Shown piece after piece: positions 38,776-46,569 of a DNA stretch of 64,000 nucleotides. Both the position numbers and the translations under genes were made by a program. How positions within the stretch are numbered: the first letter of the stretch is position 1; each line of letters starts with the position of its first letter. Below the pieces are notes generated by a model. It had not been told where the DNA came from, ran no database searches, and was given only the letters and a program-made list of their open reading frames with translations. The DNA is from Ideonella paludis (GTDB taxonomy: Bacteria > Pseudomonadota > Gammaproteobacteria > Burkholderiales > Burkholderiaceae_C), in contig NZ_JAGQDG010000001.1 in assembly GCF_018069865.1 (NCBI RefSeq), positions 806,001 through 870,000 on the forward strand, in the 5' to 3' direction.

Positions 38776-39805
38776 AGCCCAGGGGCAGGAACTTGGGCGC
38801 CGTGGCGGCAAACCACGCGCCGCTCTCTGTGCGCTCATACACCCCGCGCGCTTGCAGGTGCGGGTGCTGGGCGGCTTCATCCAAGCTCAGCACGGGCGCG
38901 GCGCAGGCGTCGGTGCCGGCCAGCAGTTCTTCCCAATGCGCGCGGGGCTGGCTGGCAAACAGGGCGGTCAGGCGGGCTTTCAGCGCGGGCCATTGGGCGG
39001 TGTCGTATTGGGTCTGGGGTGACACATCGCTGAGCCCTAAGCGGGTCAGCAACTCGGCATAGAACTGCGGCTCCAGCGCCCCGACGGTGAAGAAGCCGCC
39101 ATCGGCGCAGGCATAGGTGTCGTAAAAGGGCGAGTCATGAAAGGGGCTGGGGCCTGGGCCACCCAGTTGGCCGCTGGCGGCAATCCACTGGCCGATATTG
39201 CCCAGCATGGCCACGATGTCCACGATGGCGGCATCGACCACCCGGCCTTGGCCGCTGCGTTGGGCGTCCAGCAGCGCGCAGACCATGCCAAAGGCCAGGC
39301 CCAGCGCGCCGGTGGCGTCGCCCACCAAGGTGGGCGGCACCTGCGGCGTCTGCCCGGCGGGCAGGCCCAGGGCCATCATGCCGCTCAGCGCCACATAGTT
39401 GATGTCGTGGCCGGCGGTGTGGGCCAGCGGGCCGCTCTGGCCCCAGCCCGTCATGCGGCCATAGACCAGCTTGGGGTTCACGGCGGCGCAGTCGGCGGGG
39501 CCTAGCCCCAGGCGCTCCATCACGCCGGGCCGCAGGCCTTCAATCAGGCCATCGGCCTGGGCCACCAGGGCCAGGGCTTGGGCGCGGTGGTCGGGGTTTT
39601 TCAAGTCCAGCCGCACGGTGGTTTTGCCTGCGTCCAGCAGGTCATTGCCCATGCCCAGTTGCGCCGCCACCGCGCCGGTGCTGGGCCGCGCAATGCGGGT
39701 GATGCGCGCGCCCATGCCTTGCAGCATGCGGGCGGCCAGGGGGCCGGGGCCGAGGCCTTCGAACTCGATGAGGTGCAGGTGCTGGAGGGGCAGGGCTTGA
39801 GGCAT
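38774..39805 (-). CDS. CaiB/BaiF family CoA-transferase or racemase, C-terminally shortened
   Basis: About 343 residues, similar to alpha-methylacyl-CoA racemase: GPGPLAARMLQGMGARITRI, VRLDLKNPDHRAQALAL, GRMTGWGQSGPLAHTAGHDI and VGDATGALGLAFGMVCALL, where the aspartate is the family's catalytic residue. It would epimerise 2-methyl-branched acyl-CoA for beta-oxidation. The ATG at 39805 or the upstream one at 39847 may be used. The C-terminus stops at PKFLPLG with a TAG formed by the end of the adjacent MITE-like element, some residues earlier than usual for the family, so the last segment was probably lost on insertion. Activity may survive. Confidence 0.82.
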   Translation of the reverse strand: MPQALPLQHLHLIEFEGLGPGPLAARMLQGMGARITRIARPSTGAVAAQLGMGNDLLDAGKTTVRLDLKNPDHRAQALALVAQADGLIEGLRPGVMERLGLGPADCAAVNPKLVYGRMTGWGQSGPLAHTAGHDINYVALSGMMALGLPAGQTPQVPPTLVGDATGALGLAFGMVCALLDAQRSGQGRVVDAAIVDIVAMLGNIGQWIAASGQLGGPGPSPFHDSPFYDTYACADGGFFTVGALEPQFYAELLTRLGLSDVSPQTQYDTAQWPALKARLTALFASQPRAHWEELLAGTDACAAPVLSLDEAAQHPHLQARGVYERTESGAWFAATAPKFLPLG

Positions 39806-39894
39806 GAGATGGGCGCAGTGGGTGAGGGCGTGGTGAAGCGTCGCCAAGGCTGACCCATGCTAGCGCAGCGAAGCCGGGCCCTACACTGCCAGCC

Positions 39895-41166
39895 ATGAAG
39901 TCGCCTGTCTGTCGCCTTGGGCTCAGCGCAGCGGCCGTGCTGGCGCTGGCTGCTTGCACCACGCCTGCCCCGCTGCCCTCGCCCGTGCCGCCGCCGCTGC
40001 CTCGCCCTGGTGTGGAGGGGCCTGCGCCCACCCCGGCGCCGCGGCCAGCACCTGTGCCCCAGCCCAGCCCGCCGCCCCAGCCCCCTGCGCCACCCGTCAA
40101 GCCGCCAGAGCCCCCGCCGGCCCCGGCCGTCACAGCCGCCGAAGTGCGCACTGTGGCGCTGCGCCTCTTGCCGCCCACCCTGGCCGACCGCAAAGGCTGG
40201 GCCGAGGACATTGCGGTGAGCTTTGCCGCCTTGGCCATTCCCGCGCAGGCGCACAAGGTGTGCGCGCTGGCGGCGGTGATCGAGCAAGAGTCCACCTGGC
40301 AGGCCGACCCGCCCGTGGCCAACCTCAGCCGGATCGCGCAGCAAGAGCTGGAGAAAAAGCGCGAGCGCCTGGGTGTGCCCAAGCTGGTGTTTGACCTGGC
40401 CTTGGACAAAACCTCGCGCACCGGCCAGACCTACCGCCAGCGCTTGCAGCGCCTCAAAACCGAGCAAGAGCTGTCGCTGCTGTTTGAAGACATGGCCAGC
40501 GAGATCCCGTTTGGTGGCCGCCTCTTTGAGGGCCAGAACCCTGTGCGCACCGGCGGCTCCACCCAAGTCAGCATCAGCTTTGCGGCCGAGCAGATGCGCC
40601 AGCGCGCCTACCCCTGGCAGCCTGCGGGCACGGCCCGCGAGGAGGTGTTCAAGCGTCGTGGCGGCGTGTACTTTGGGGCGGCCATGCTGCTGGACTATCC
40701 GGTGTCCTACAACCGCATGCTCTACCGCTTTGCCGACTACAACGCCGGCCGCTACAGCAGCCGCAACGCCGCTGTGCAAAGCCTGCTGGCCCAGCTGACC
40801 GGCCGCAGCCTGGTGCCTGATGGCGACCTGCTGCGCTACAGCGGCGAGGTGGCCCAGCCGCCCCAGAGCCAGCCCAGCGAGGCCTGGCGCGCCTTAGAGG
40901 CCTTGCAGTTCCTGGGCCTGGGTGCGCGGCAGGTGGCGCAAGACCTGATGCAAGAAAAGCGCTTTGAGTTTGAGCAGACGCCCACTTATCTCCGGCTGTA
41001 TGAACTGGCCCAGCGCAAAGGGCTTTCGCCAGAGCGCGAGCGCCTGCCCGACATTCAGCTCAACAGCCCCAAGATCAGCCGCAAGCTGACCACGGCCTGG
41101 TTTGCCGAGCGCTGCGAAGCCCGCTATCGCGCCTGCTTGGCGCGGGAGACGGGCCGGGCGCCCTGA
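39895..41166 (+). CDS. DUF1615 family lipoprotein
   Basis: A 423-residue exported protein: signal plus lipobox (AAAVLALAACTTP), then a proline-rich linker of about 55 residues, then a globular domain typical of DUF1615: VCALAAVIEQESTWQADPPV, SEIPFGGRLFEGQNPVRT, YRFADYNAGRYSSRNAAVQ and the C-terminal RKLTTAWFAERCEARY. The E..S.W and FADYNAGRY.SRN segments recall lytic-transglycosylase-like folds (inference). It probably sits in the outer membrane facing the periplasm. Divergent from the CaiB-like gene and convergent with the thiolase-like gene. Confidence 0.8.
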   Translation: MKSPVCRLGLSAAAVLALAACTTPAPLPSPVPPPLPRPGVEGPAPTPAPRPAPVPQPSPPPQPPAPPVKPPEPPPAPAVTAAEVRTVALRLLPPTLADRKGWAEDIAVSFAALAIPAQAHKVCALAAVIEQESTWQADPPVANLSRIAQQELEKKRERLGVPKLVFDLALDKTSRTGQTYRQRLQRLKTEQELSLLFEDMASEIPFGGRLFEGQNPVRTGGSTQVSISFAAEQMRQRAYPWQPAGTAREEVFKRRGGVYFGAAMLLDYPVSYNRMLYRFADYNAGRYSSRNAAVQSLLAQLTGRSLVPDGDLLRYSGEVAQPPQSQPSEAWRALEALQFLGLGARQVAQDLMQEKRFEFEQTPTYLRLYELAQRKGLSPERERLPDIQLNSPKISRKLTTAWFAERCEARYRACLARETGRAP

Positions 41167-41171
41167 GCGCC

Positions 41172-42392
41172 TCACGCTGCTCGCTCGTACAGCGTCACCA
41201 CGCAAGCACCCCCCAGCCCCAGGTTGTGCTGCAGCGCCAAGCGCGCACCGTCCACCTGCCGCGCGCCGGCCTGGCCGCGCAATTGCTGGACCAGCTCGGT
41301 GCATTGCGCCAGCCCCGTGGCGCCCAGCGGGTGGCCTTTAGAGAGCAGGCCGCCCGACGGGTTGGTGACATAACGGCCACCATAAGTGTTGTCGCCGTCG
41401 TCCACAAACTTCTCGGCCCCGCCCACCGGGCACAGGCCCAGGGCCTCGTAAGTCAGCAGTTCGTTTTGGGCAAAGCAGTCGTGCAACTCCACCACCTGCA
41501 CATCTTCGGGGCCTACGCCTGCCGCCTCATAGACCTGCTGGGCGGCGCTGCGGGCCATGCTGAAGCCCACCACCTCGCGCATGTCGCGGCTCTCAAAGGT
41601 GGCGGGGGTGTCGGTGGCCATCGCTTGGGCGCGGATGCGCACATCGCGGCGCAGGCCATGCTTGTGTGCAAAAGCCTCGGAACACACCAAGGCTGCAGCC
41701 GCGCCGCAGGTGGGCGGGCAGGCCATCAGCCGGGTCATCACCCCGGGCCAGAGCATGGGCGCGGCCATCACCTCTTCGGTCGTCACCACCTTTTGGAACA
41801 AGGCCAGCGGGTTGTTGGCGGCGTGGCGGCTGGCCTTGGCGCGGATCTTGGCAAAGGTGGTCAGCGGCGTGCCCCACTGCTGCATATGGGCCAGGCCCGC
41901 ACCACCAAAATAGCGCAGGGCCAGCGGGATCTCGGCATGGCCCACCAGGGTGTCGGTCTCGCGGTCAAACCACTCAAAGGGGCTGGGCCGGTCGGTGAAC
42001 TGCGCGCCCAGGGCGCCGGGCGTCATGTGCTCAAAGCCCAGCGCCAGGGCACAGTCCACCGCACCGCTCTGCACCGCTTGGCGCGCCAGGTAGAGCGCGG
42101 TCGAGCCGGTGGAGCAGTTGTTGTTGACGTTGATGATGGGCAGGCCCGTCAGGCCCACTTCATAGAGCGCGCGCTGCCCAGCGGTGGAGTCGCCATAGAC
42201 ATAGCCCACATAGGCCTGTTGGATCAACTCATAACCTAAGCCTGCATCGGCCAGGCAGGCCTGGACGGCGGCAGCGGCCATCTCCGGGTAGGGGCGGTGG
42301 GCGCCGGGCTTGGCAAAAGGGATCATGCCCACCCCGGCCACCAGCACCGGGCGCGCTGCTGCCGCAGCAGCCTGTGTTGAAGCAATGGTCAT
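41172..42392 (-). CDS. Thiolase-family lipid-transfer protein (SCP-x type)
   Basis: A 406-residue member of the thiolase superfamily, SCP-x-like branch, which cleaves branched-chain or steroid 3-ketoacyl-CoA. Landmarks: VGMIPFAKPGAHRPYPEMAA, NNNCSTGSTALYLARQAV with the nucleophilic cysteine near residue 93, VVELHDCFAQNELLTYEALG with a His and GLLSKGHPLGATGLAQCTEL with the second histidine. The final cysteine lies in LGLGGACVVTLYE. No SCP2 domain is attached. With the CaiB-like racemase and acyl-CoA synthetase it suggests branched-chain fatty acid breakdown. Confidence 0.85.
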   Translation of the reverse strand: MTIASTQAAAAAARPVLVAGVGMIPFAKPGAHRPYPEMAAAAVQACLADAGLGYELIQQAYVGYVYGDSTAGQRALYEVGLTGLPIINVNNNCSTGSTALYLARQAVQSGAVDCALALGFEHMTPGALGAQFTDRPSPFEWFDRETDTLVGHAEIPLALRYFGGAGLAHMQQWGTPLTTFAKIRAKASRHAANNPLALFQKVVTTEEVMAAPMLWPGVMTRLMACPPTCGAAAALVCSEAFAHKHGLRRDVRIRAQAMATDTPATFESRDMREVVGFSMARSAAQQVYEAAGVGPEDVQVVELHDCFAQNELLTYEALGLCPVGGAEKFVDDGDNTYGGRYVTNPSGGLLSKGHPLGATGLAQCTELVQQLRGQAGARQVDGARLALQHNLGLGGACVVTLYERAA

Positions 42393-42464
42393 CGCGTGTC
42401 TCCTGTGCCTTCAGCCTACCACCACCGATGGGGGTGGGCTGTCGTTCAGGAGACGGTGCTGGGC

Positions 42465-42986
42465 TCAAGGCTGCTTGGGAATGACTTCCATCGTGCCGTT
42501 GTAGAAGGTGAAGCAGTCCTCGAACACATGGCGGTCTTCAAAGCGCAGGCCGTCTTTGGGGGCATCCACCAGGCAAACGCCACCGCCGCATTGAACCGTG
42601 CTGCCTGGGTAAGCGGCTTGGACATTGAAGAACCGGTCGTAGAAATGCACGCCCTTGCTGGTGGGCCAGGTGAAGGGGATGGGCTCATTCTGGCAAGTTT
42701 GGGTACTCTGCGCCGCGAAGCGGATCCGGTTCACTTTGTTCTTCGCATTGAAGAACACGGTGATGTCCTGCGCGCTCGGTTCAATCCGGAATGTGCACTC
42801 CGTAGCGGGCTTCTTGCAGGACTTGGACCGCTGGATCAATTGCTTGCGTGGTTGACCCAAATACACCGCGTTGTCCGTCAGACCGTGGCCTTCGATGATC
42901 ACCCATTGCTCGGGTGGGGTGGCTTGTGCAGAGGCGCCCCCCAAAGCGAGTGCCGCAAAACCGAGAACGGAAAAAAGCTTGTTCAT
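42465..42986 (-). CDS. Periplasmic protein of a five-member paralogous family (copy 4)
   Basis: A 173-residue exported protein (signal MNKLFSVLGFAALALGGASA). Family frame: ATPPEQWVIIEGHGLTDN, VYLGQPRKQLIQRSKSCKK, CTFRIEPS, ITVFFNAKNKVNRIRF, FTWPTSKG and AAYPGSTVQC, ending FYNGTMEVIPKQP. The stretch from VIIEGHG to the IEPSAQ region is almost identical to copy 5, at both DNA and protein level. Function unknown. It lies 72 bp downstream of the thiolase-like gene's start side on the same strand. Confidence 0.7.
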   Translation of the reverse strand: MNKLFSVLGFAALALGGASAQATPPEQWVIIEGHGLTDNAVYLGQPRKQLIQRSKSCKKPATECTFRIEPSAQDITVFFNAKNKVNRIRFAAQSTQTCQNEPIPFTWPTSKGVHFYDRFFNVQAAYPGSTVQCGGGVCLVDAPKDGLRFEDRHVFEDCFTFYNGTMEVIPKQP

Positions 42987-43100
42987 ATCGACTCCGTCAA
43001 AAAGTGAGTGGTGAGTGGGCGCTGTGGTGTGCTACTGCGCCGCTCATGCAGCAGCAGTCACACGCACCGTCGCCCTTCAGCGCGTTGAGCCCCAAGGCGC

Positions 43101-43628
43101 TCATGGTTGTTTGGGGATGACCTCGAACGTTCCGTCGTAGAACAGGTCACATTCGTCATTGGTATGCCGCATCTCAAAGCGCAAACCGTGTGTTTGCGCC
43201 TCTGTCGTGCAATAGCCAAAGCTGCACTGCCATGTGCTGCCCGGATACAAGTCGGCCACCCCAGGTACCCCCCACGTGAAGTCAGCCCCTTTGGAGGTGG
43301 GCCAGGTGAAGGGCAAAGGCACAGACTGGCAGTTTTGCACCGCCACCGCAGCGGCGCGGAACCGGATGCGCTCAACCTTGCTCTTGGCATTGAAAAACAC
43401 GGTGATGTCCTGCGCGCTCGGTTCAATCCGGAAGGTGCACTCCGTAGCGGGCTTCTTGCAGGACTTGGACCGCTGGATCAATTGCTTGCGTGGTTGACCC
43501 AAATACACCGCGTTATCCGTCAAGCCATGGCCTTCGATGATCTCCCATTGCTCCGGTGGGGTCGCTTGCGCAGCCAAGGTCACCGTGGTGAGAGCCAGCG
43601 CACTCAAGGCGTGAAATGTCTTCCTCAT
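43101..43628 (-). CDS. Periplasmic protein of a five-member paralogous family (copy 5)
   Basis: A 175-residue exported protein (signal MRKTFHALSALALTTVTLAAQ; start at 43628, since the longer frame to 43766 has no signal). It has the same frame as copy 4, with EIIEGHGLTDNAVYLGQPRKQ, ITVFFNAKSKVERIRF, FTWPTSKG, DLYPGSTWQC and a final FEVIPKQP. Three cysteine pairs are shared with copy 4. The two genes are tandem, 114 bp apart. Function unknown. Confidence 0.7.
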   Translation of the reverse strand: MRKTFHALSALALTTVTLAAQATPPEQWEIIEGHGLTDNAVYLGQPRKQLIQRSKSCKKPATECTFRIEPSAQDITVFFNAKSKVERIRFRAAAVAVQNCQSVPLPFTWPTSKGADFTWGVPGVADLYPGSTWQCSFGYCTTEAQTHGLRFEMRHTNDECDLFYDGTFEVIPKQP

Positions 43629-43895
43629 ATCAACTCCAAAGATAAGTTGGTTTCTTCGCTGAAAGGTGGCTTGTCTCAGCAGGCCATCCATAGCGTGAGT
43701 ACCCTTTGGGGCATATGTGGTTGCAGGCGGTTTGGGCCTTGCGGCACAAAGAGTCGAACGGCTCAATGAACTTTCTGCGACAGCACTGTCGCGCTGAGCA
43801 AATGGAGCCCAGTCATTGGCTCATCTTGAACGTTCTGAATGCTGCTATTGAAAAGATACCAACCGTTGACAAAACGGGAAGTCCTGTCAGAGGAA

Positions 43896-44117
43896 TTAGA
43901 TCTGCCTCTTGGCGCGGCGCGCTGCAAGATTTGCAAGATATTTGTCGGCTTCACCAGACTCGATGATCTCGAACGCTTTGGCCTTGGCTTCATTGACTGA
44001 CATGAACCTTTGCTTCCCGGGCTGCCAGTCGACTCTCAGCAGGTAGGCGCCATCTTTCGGCACAACCTCAAGATGGATTTTCTTCTGGCGAATGTGGTGC
44101 ACGTTGCCCGGCCCCAT
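43896..44117 (-). CDS. Small hypothetical protein downstream of the HNH pseudogene
   Basis: A 73-residue basic protein (MGPGNVHHIRQKKIHLEVV, then VDWQPGKQRFMSVNEAKAKAFEIIESGEADKYLANLAARRAKRQ). No known family. It starts 3 bp after the end of the broken HNH gene and probably belonged to its transcript. Codon use is less GC-rich than the flanking genes. Confidence 0.55.
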   Translation of the reverse strand: MGPGNVHHIRQKKIHLEVVPKDGAYLLRVDWQPGKQRFMSVNEAKAKAFEIIESGEADKYLANLAARRAKRQI

Positions 44118-44120
44118 GCT

Positions 44121-44581
44121 CTAGCGCGGTGAGCTTACGAAGCGCTTCAGTCGGTCTGCGTACCGTCGCTTGGATTCCATGAAGCCGCTTGCGACCCGAA
44201 TTGATGTCAGGTGATCGCAGCAAATCTCTCCGACCTCCATCGGGCGCCGCTTTGGGTGCTGAACCATGAATACGTAGCGAATGGGAGTTCCGCAGCACTC
44301 GCAGGTTCCGGTGAGTTCATCGAGGTCATCCCAACCGACGGCTCCCATCCGAACTTTGGCGGGATGAAGCCGTGGAGCGCTGCGTGGCATCCTGAACAGA
44401 TGGTCTCGCAGATATCAAATGGATACTCCCAAGGATTGTGCCCCGGAAGGTACTACCTATGGTGAACCTGTAGGATCGCGCCATCGCACTTGCTGCGACC
44501 GCAAATAAGGCACGCGCCTCCGTCCAGCCGGACGACCTCGGCGCGAAAGGCGGCCCATTCAGCGGTGCGGTAGGGATGCAC
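44121..44581 (-). pseudogene. HNH endonuclease gene broken by an amber codon and a frameshift
   Basis: Reading from a GTG at 44581, the frame gives HPYRTAEWAAFRAEVVRLDGG, CLICGRSKC, then LQVHH. An in-frame TAG follows at 44453-44455 where the family has an aromatic residue, and the same frame continues YLPGHNPWEYPFDICETIC, SGCHAALHGFIPPKFGWE. The HH, NPWEYP and CxxCH...H landmarks are those of a group of HNH nucleases. After KFGWEP the reading shifts by two bases into GWDDLDELTGTCECCGTPIRY and FMVQHPKRRPMEVGEICCDHLT, a C-terminal zinc-type region ending KRFVSSPR. The shifted tail is open from 44390. Two lesions make a pseudogene likely. Confidence 0.72.
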
Positions 44582-44597
44582 GGGTTAGCAAATAAAA

Positions 44598-44620
44598 CGT
44601 TTGGAATGAGTGGTTACAGG
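44598..44620 (-). other. Possible remnant of an attC left half
   Basis: After the stop of the 187-residue gene, the minus strand reads TGTAACCACTCATTCCAAACG, which resembles the left arm of integron attC sites (TAAC, five bases, ATTCNAANCG). No matching right arm was found before the HNH pseudogene, so it may be a truncated site. Weak on its own; supported by the clear attC one gene away. Confidence 0.3.
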
Positions 44621-44658
44621 ACGGCGCAGCCGACTGGACATCCTCTCGATGGATTAGC

Positions 44659-45222
44659 TTAGAGGGCACTGGCAGGGGACGGGCCTAGGTAAATCTCAGG
44701 CCGAAGTAGTGGCTTCGTGACTGCATGAAGGCAAAGGAGCCGAGATCCCAGCGCTCGGCCGTGATACTCAACGTCCGCCCTTGGCTCAGCATAGACACCC
44801 GCCCAGCACAAGATCGCGTCACCAGCCAACTCATAGGCTTTGACTTTCTTTTCATCTATTCCGCGATAGCGCTCGTTGGAGAGGGTGATTGGCGGTGGTG
44901 CGGAGCAGAACCACTCAAGCGTTCGCAGGTCCTTCTCGTAGTCGGGAGCCGCGCGTGGCATGTACTTGAGCTCGACAACACCAATGATCCGTTGACTGTT
45001 ACAGATCACGATGTCTGGTATGCGAGTCGTGCCATCGGATGCTGTGAAGGTTGGCTCGATGAAAAGCCGACGATCAAGGTCGCCAAACACCTCAAGAAGC
45101 CTGTGGCAAAAATGGACTTGAAGACCACGTTCCGAGTTAATCAGCTTCTGCGGATAGCTCTCGGAAAGGGTTCTAGTCCAAGCGTCTGCGATGTTCTCTC
45201 GAAGCAACTTCCGTTCGGACAT
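44659..45222 (-). CDS. PD-(D/E)XK-like nuclease-fold protein
   Basis: A 187-residue protein. Near the middle RIPDIVICNSQRIIGVVELKY has the D...ExK spacing of the PD-(D/E)XK nuclease fold. The N-terminus is helical (LLRENIADAWTRTLSESYPQ) with an HFCHRLLEVFGD helix ahead of the core. No known family name. It starts 25 bp inside a probable integron cassette boundary (45247) and is less GC-rich than the chromosome around it. It is plausibly a restriction or defence nuclease, with no partner methylase visible. Confidence 0.6.
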   Translation of the reverse strand: MSERKLLRENIADAWTRTLSESYPQKLINSERGLQVHFCHRLLEVFGDLDRRLFIEPTFTASDGTTRIPDIVICNSQRIIGVVELKYMPRAAPDYEKDLRTLEWFCSAPPPITLSNERYRGIDEKKVKAYELAGDAILCWAGVYAEPRADVEYHGRALGSRLLCLHAVTKPLLRPEIYLGPSPASAL

Positions 45223-45241
45223 TGGTGACCTCTAAAGCCCA

Positions 45242-45339
45242 GGGTAACCGGAGCCGAAGGCGGGGGGCACCAACACTGGCCACGAAAATGCCGAAGGCAT
45301 GGCCAGTGTTGGCGTCCGCGTTGAACCGACAGTTAGCCT
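45242..45339 (-). other. Integron attC-like recombination site
   Basis: Minus strand, in order: R'' AGGCTAAC (complement of 45332-45339), a 5-base spacer, L'' GTTCAACGCGG, a central perfect 13-bp inverted repeat (CCAACACTGGCCA at 45270-45282 on the plus strand, with its mate at 45300-45312), L' CCGCCTTCGGC, which pairs with L'' with two mismatches and two G-T pairs, and R' GTTACCCT (complement of 45241-45248), one base from a perfect match to R''. Size and symmetry fit attC sites. It lies directly after the stop of the DUF6602-like gene, as in gene cassettes. Confidence 0.72.
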
Positions 45340-46201
45340 GGTGACAATTGATAGGGCCTTGCTCATGCTGTTGCCCAACTCATGTAGTCGTTGAAATGCG
45401 CGCCAATGTCGTGGAACGAGTAGTTTCGCTCGCCCAAGGTGTAATAGGCGTCTTGAACAAGCGTGTAGTAGAGATCAGAGAGCGGCGTGTGACTCGGAAT
45501 GAACATAGGGAAGTACCCATCAAGACGCGGTCCGCGGCCACTTTCTTCCGGGAATGGTGGCTCCAAGTGAAGTGTTCCACCAACTCCGCCCATCGCTTCT
45601 GCGTCCCTTGGATTGCAGCGCAGGATGATGCAGTCCATCTGGGCTTTTTCTGGCGTTGACGCATTAAAGAATGCAGCCTCGAGAGTCTCCAGTCTTTGCT
45701 CCGTGCGATAGCCCAACAGCGTTTGTCGAGGTGCTCCCCACCCATCCGGCGTATCGAAGTCCTTGATCTGCTGCGTGAGAGCAGCGACTTTCTGCGAGTT
45801 CGCAACGCTCTTTCGTATGTCTTTGGTTGTTAGGTTGGTCTTGAGTTCATAGATGTGAACAACTGAATTCAACATCAGTAGTGCTGAACCATCTATGTTC
45901 TCGGAGAGAAGTGGATACCGCGAGTCGAAAACGATGGCATCAAGTTGTGGAGAAATATCCCCGCTTGGCGTAACAAAGTGGCCAGAAGTTGCGCGAAGAG
46001 TATTGGGTAAATAGCGCTGCAAGAATTCTATGAACGGTTGTTCACCGTTCTTGCCGATTGTTTGGGAGTTGCTAGACGATGCCAGCGCACGCTCCACGCA
46101 CAACAAAATTGACGCCTCTTCTTGCGACATTACTTGATTTGGCGTGCCGTGGTAATGCTTGTATGTCTTCATGCAGCGGTGGAGGTGCTGTAGGAGGCTA
46201 A
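45248..46201 (-). mobile_element. Putative integron gene cassette carrying the DUF6602-like gene
   Basis: The cassette would run from the T after the G in GTTAGCCT (complement of 46195-46202) to the G of GTTACCC (complement of 45242-45248). Its first bases, TTAGCCT, are the exact complement of the R'' box AGGCTAAC at its far end (45332-45339), as expected when a circular cassette is opened at G^TTRRRY. It holds one ORF that begins 30 bases from its start and ends just before the attC. No integrase gene is in the window. Confidence 0.65.
45363..46172 (-). CDS. DUF6602-like PD-(D/E)XK nuclease-fold protein
   Basis: A 269-residue protein with NGEQPFIEFLQRYLPNTLRA followed by SGHFVTPSGDISPQLDAIVFD and, 25 residues later, VVHIYELKTNLT. 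The QLD...YELK spacing gives the D...ExK site of the nuclease fold, in the style of DUF6602 proteins, which often occur next to defence genes. Later parts are helical and end HFNDYMSWATA. Base composition is well below the flanking genes. It is the only ORF of a probable integron cassette. A role in phage or plasmid defence is an inference. Confidence 0.65.
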   Translation of the reverse strand: MKTYKHYHGTPNQVMSQEEASILLCVERALASSSNSQTIGKNGEQPFIEFLQRYLPNTLRATSGHFVTPSGDISPQLDAIVFDSRYPLLSENIDGSALLMLNSVVHIYELKTNLTTKDIRKSVANSQKVAALTQQIKDFDTPDGWGAPRQTLLGYRTEQRLETLEAAFFNASTPEKAQMDCIILRCNPRDAEAMGGVGGTLHLEPPFPEESGRGPRLDGYFPMFIPSHTPLSDLYYTLVQDAYYTLGERNYSFHDIGAHFNDYMSWATA

Positions 46202-46202
46202 C

Positions 46203-46569
46203 TTTTTTGTGTGGCGACAGATGCCTTTCGCCCGAAAAAACCCTGTCACCAGCAACAGGCTGGGTGACCAGCCACTAAGTACGTGTCGATGCTGATGAAT
46301 TGCGCGTTGAACGGGGTAAACACAAAGCATTAACAAATCGGCATTCTGGCGCAGTGCTTGGCAGCACTATAGCCCCAGGCAGTCACTGTAGGCACGCTTT
46401 GAAAGGTGAACTGAATAGCCAGTAACCCTCAGTTTGAGCCAAGCGCAAGCCAGCAGTCCGAGAAGCCGGTGACGCTGCTGGCCCTGGAGTGTTCCTTGGG
46501 GCCTGCCGGCGTGGCGCCACTACTCCGCGCTACAGTCCGCAAGACACCCCACTTGAGCCAGCCCCATCC
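46203..46569. other. Intergenic stretch between the cassette and the acyl-CoA dehydrogenase gene
   Basis: About 370 bp with no supported gene. It includes a short hairpin (AGTGCT / AGCACT at 46353-46368) and, near 46315, GCGTTGAAC, which resembles an attC arm but lacks a partner. The promoter of the plus-strand acd operon must lie near its right end. No attI and no integrase were seen. Confidence 0.4.

Noticed and set aside
46203-46569. Integron integrase or attI to the right of the cassette
   Set aside because: No tyrosine recombinase-like frame on either strand and no complete attI-like arrangement.
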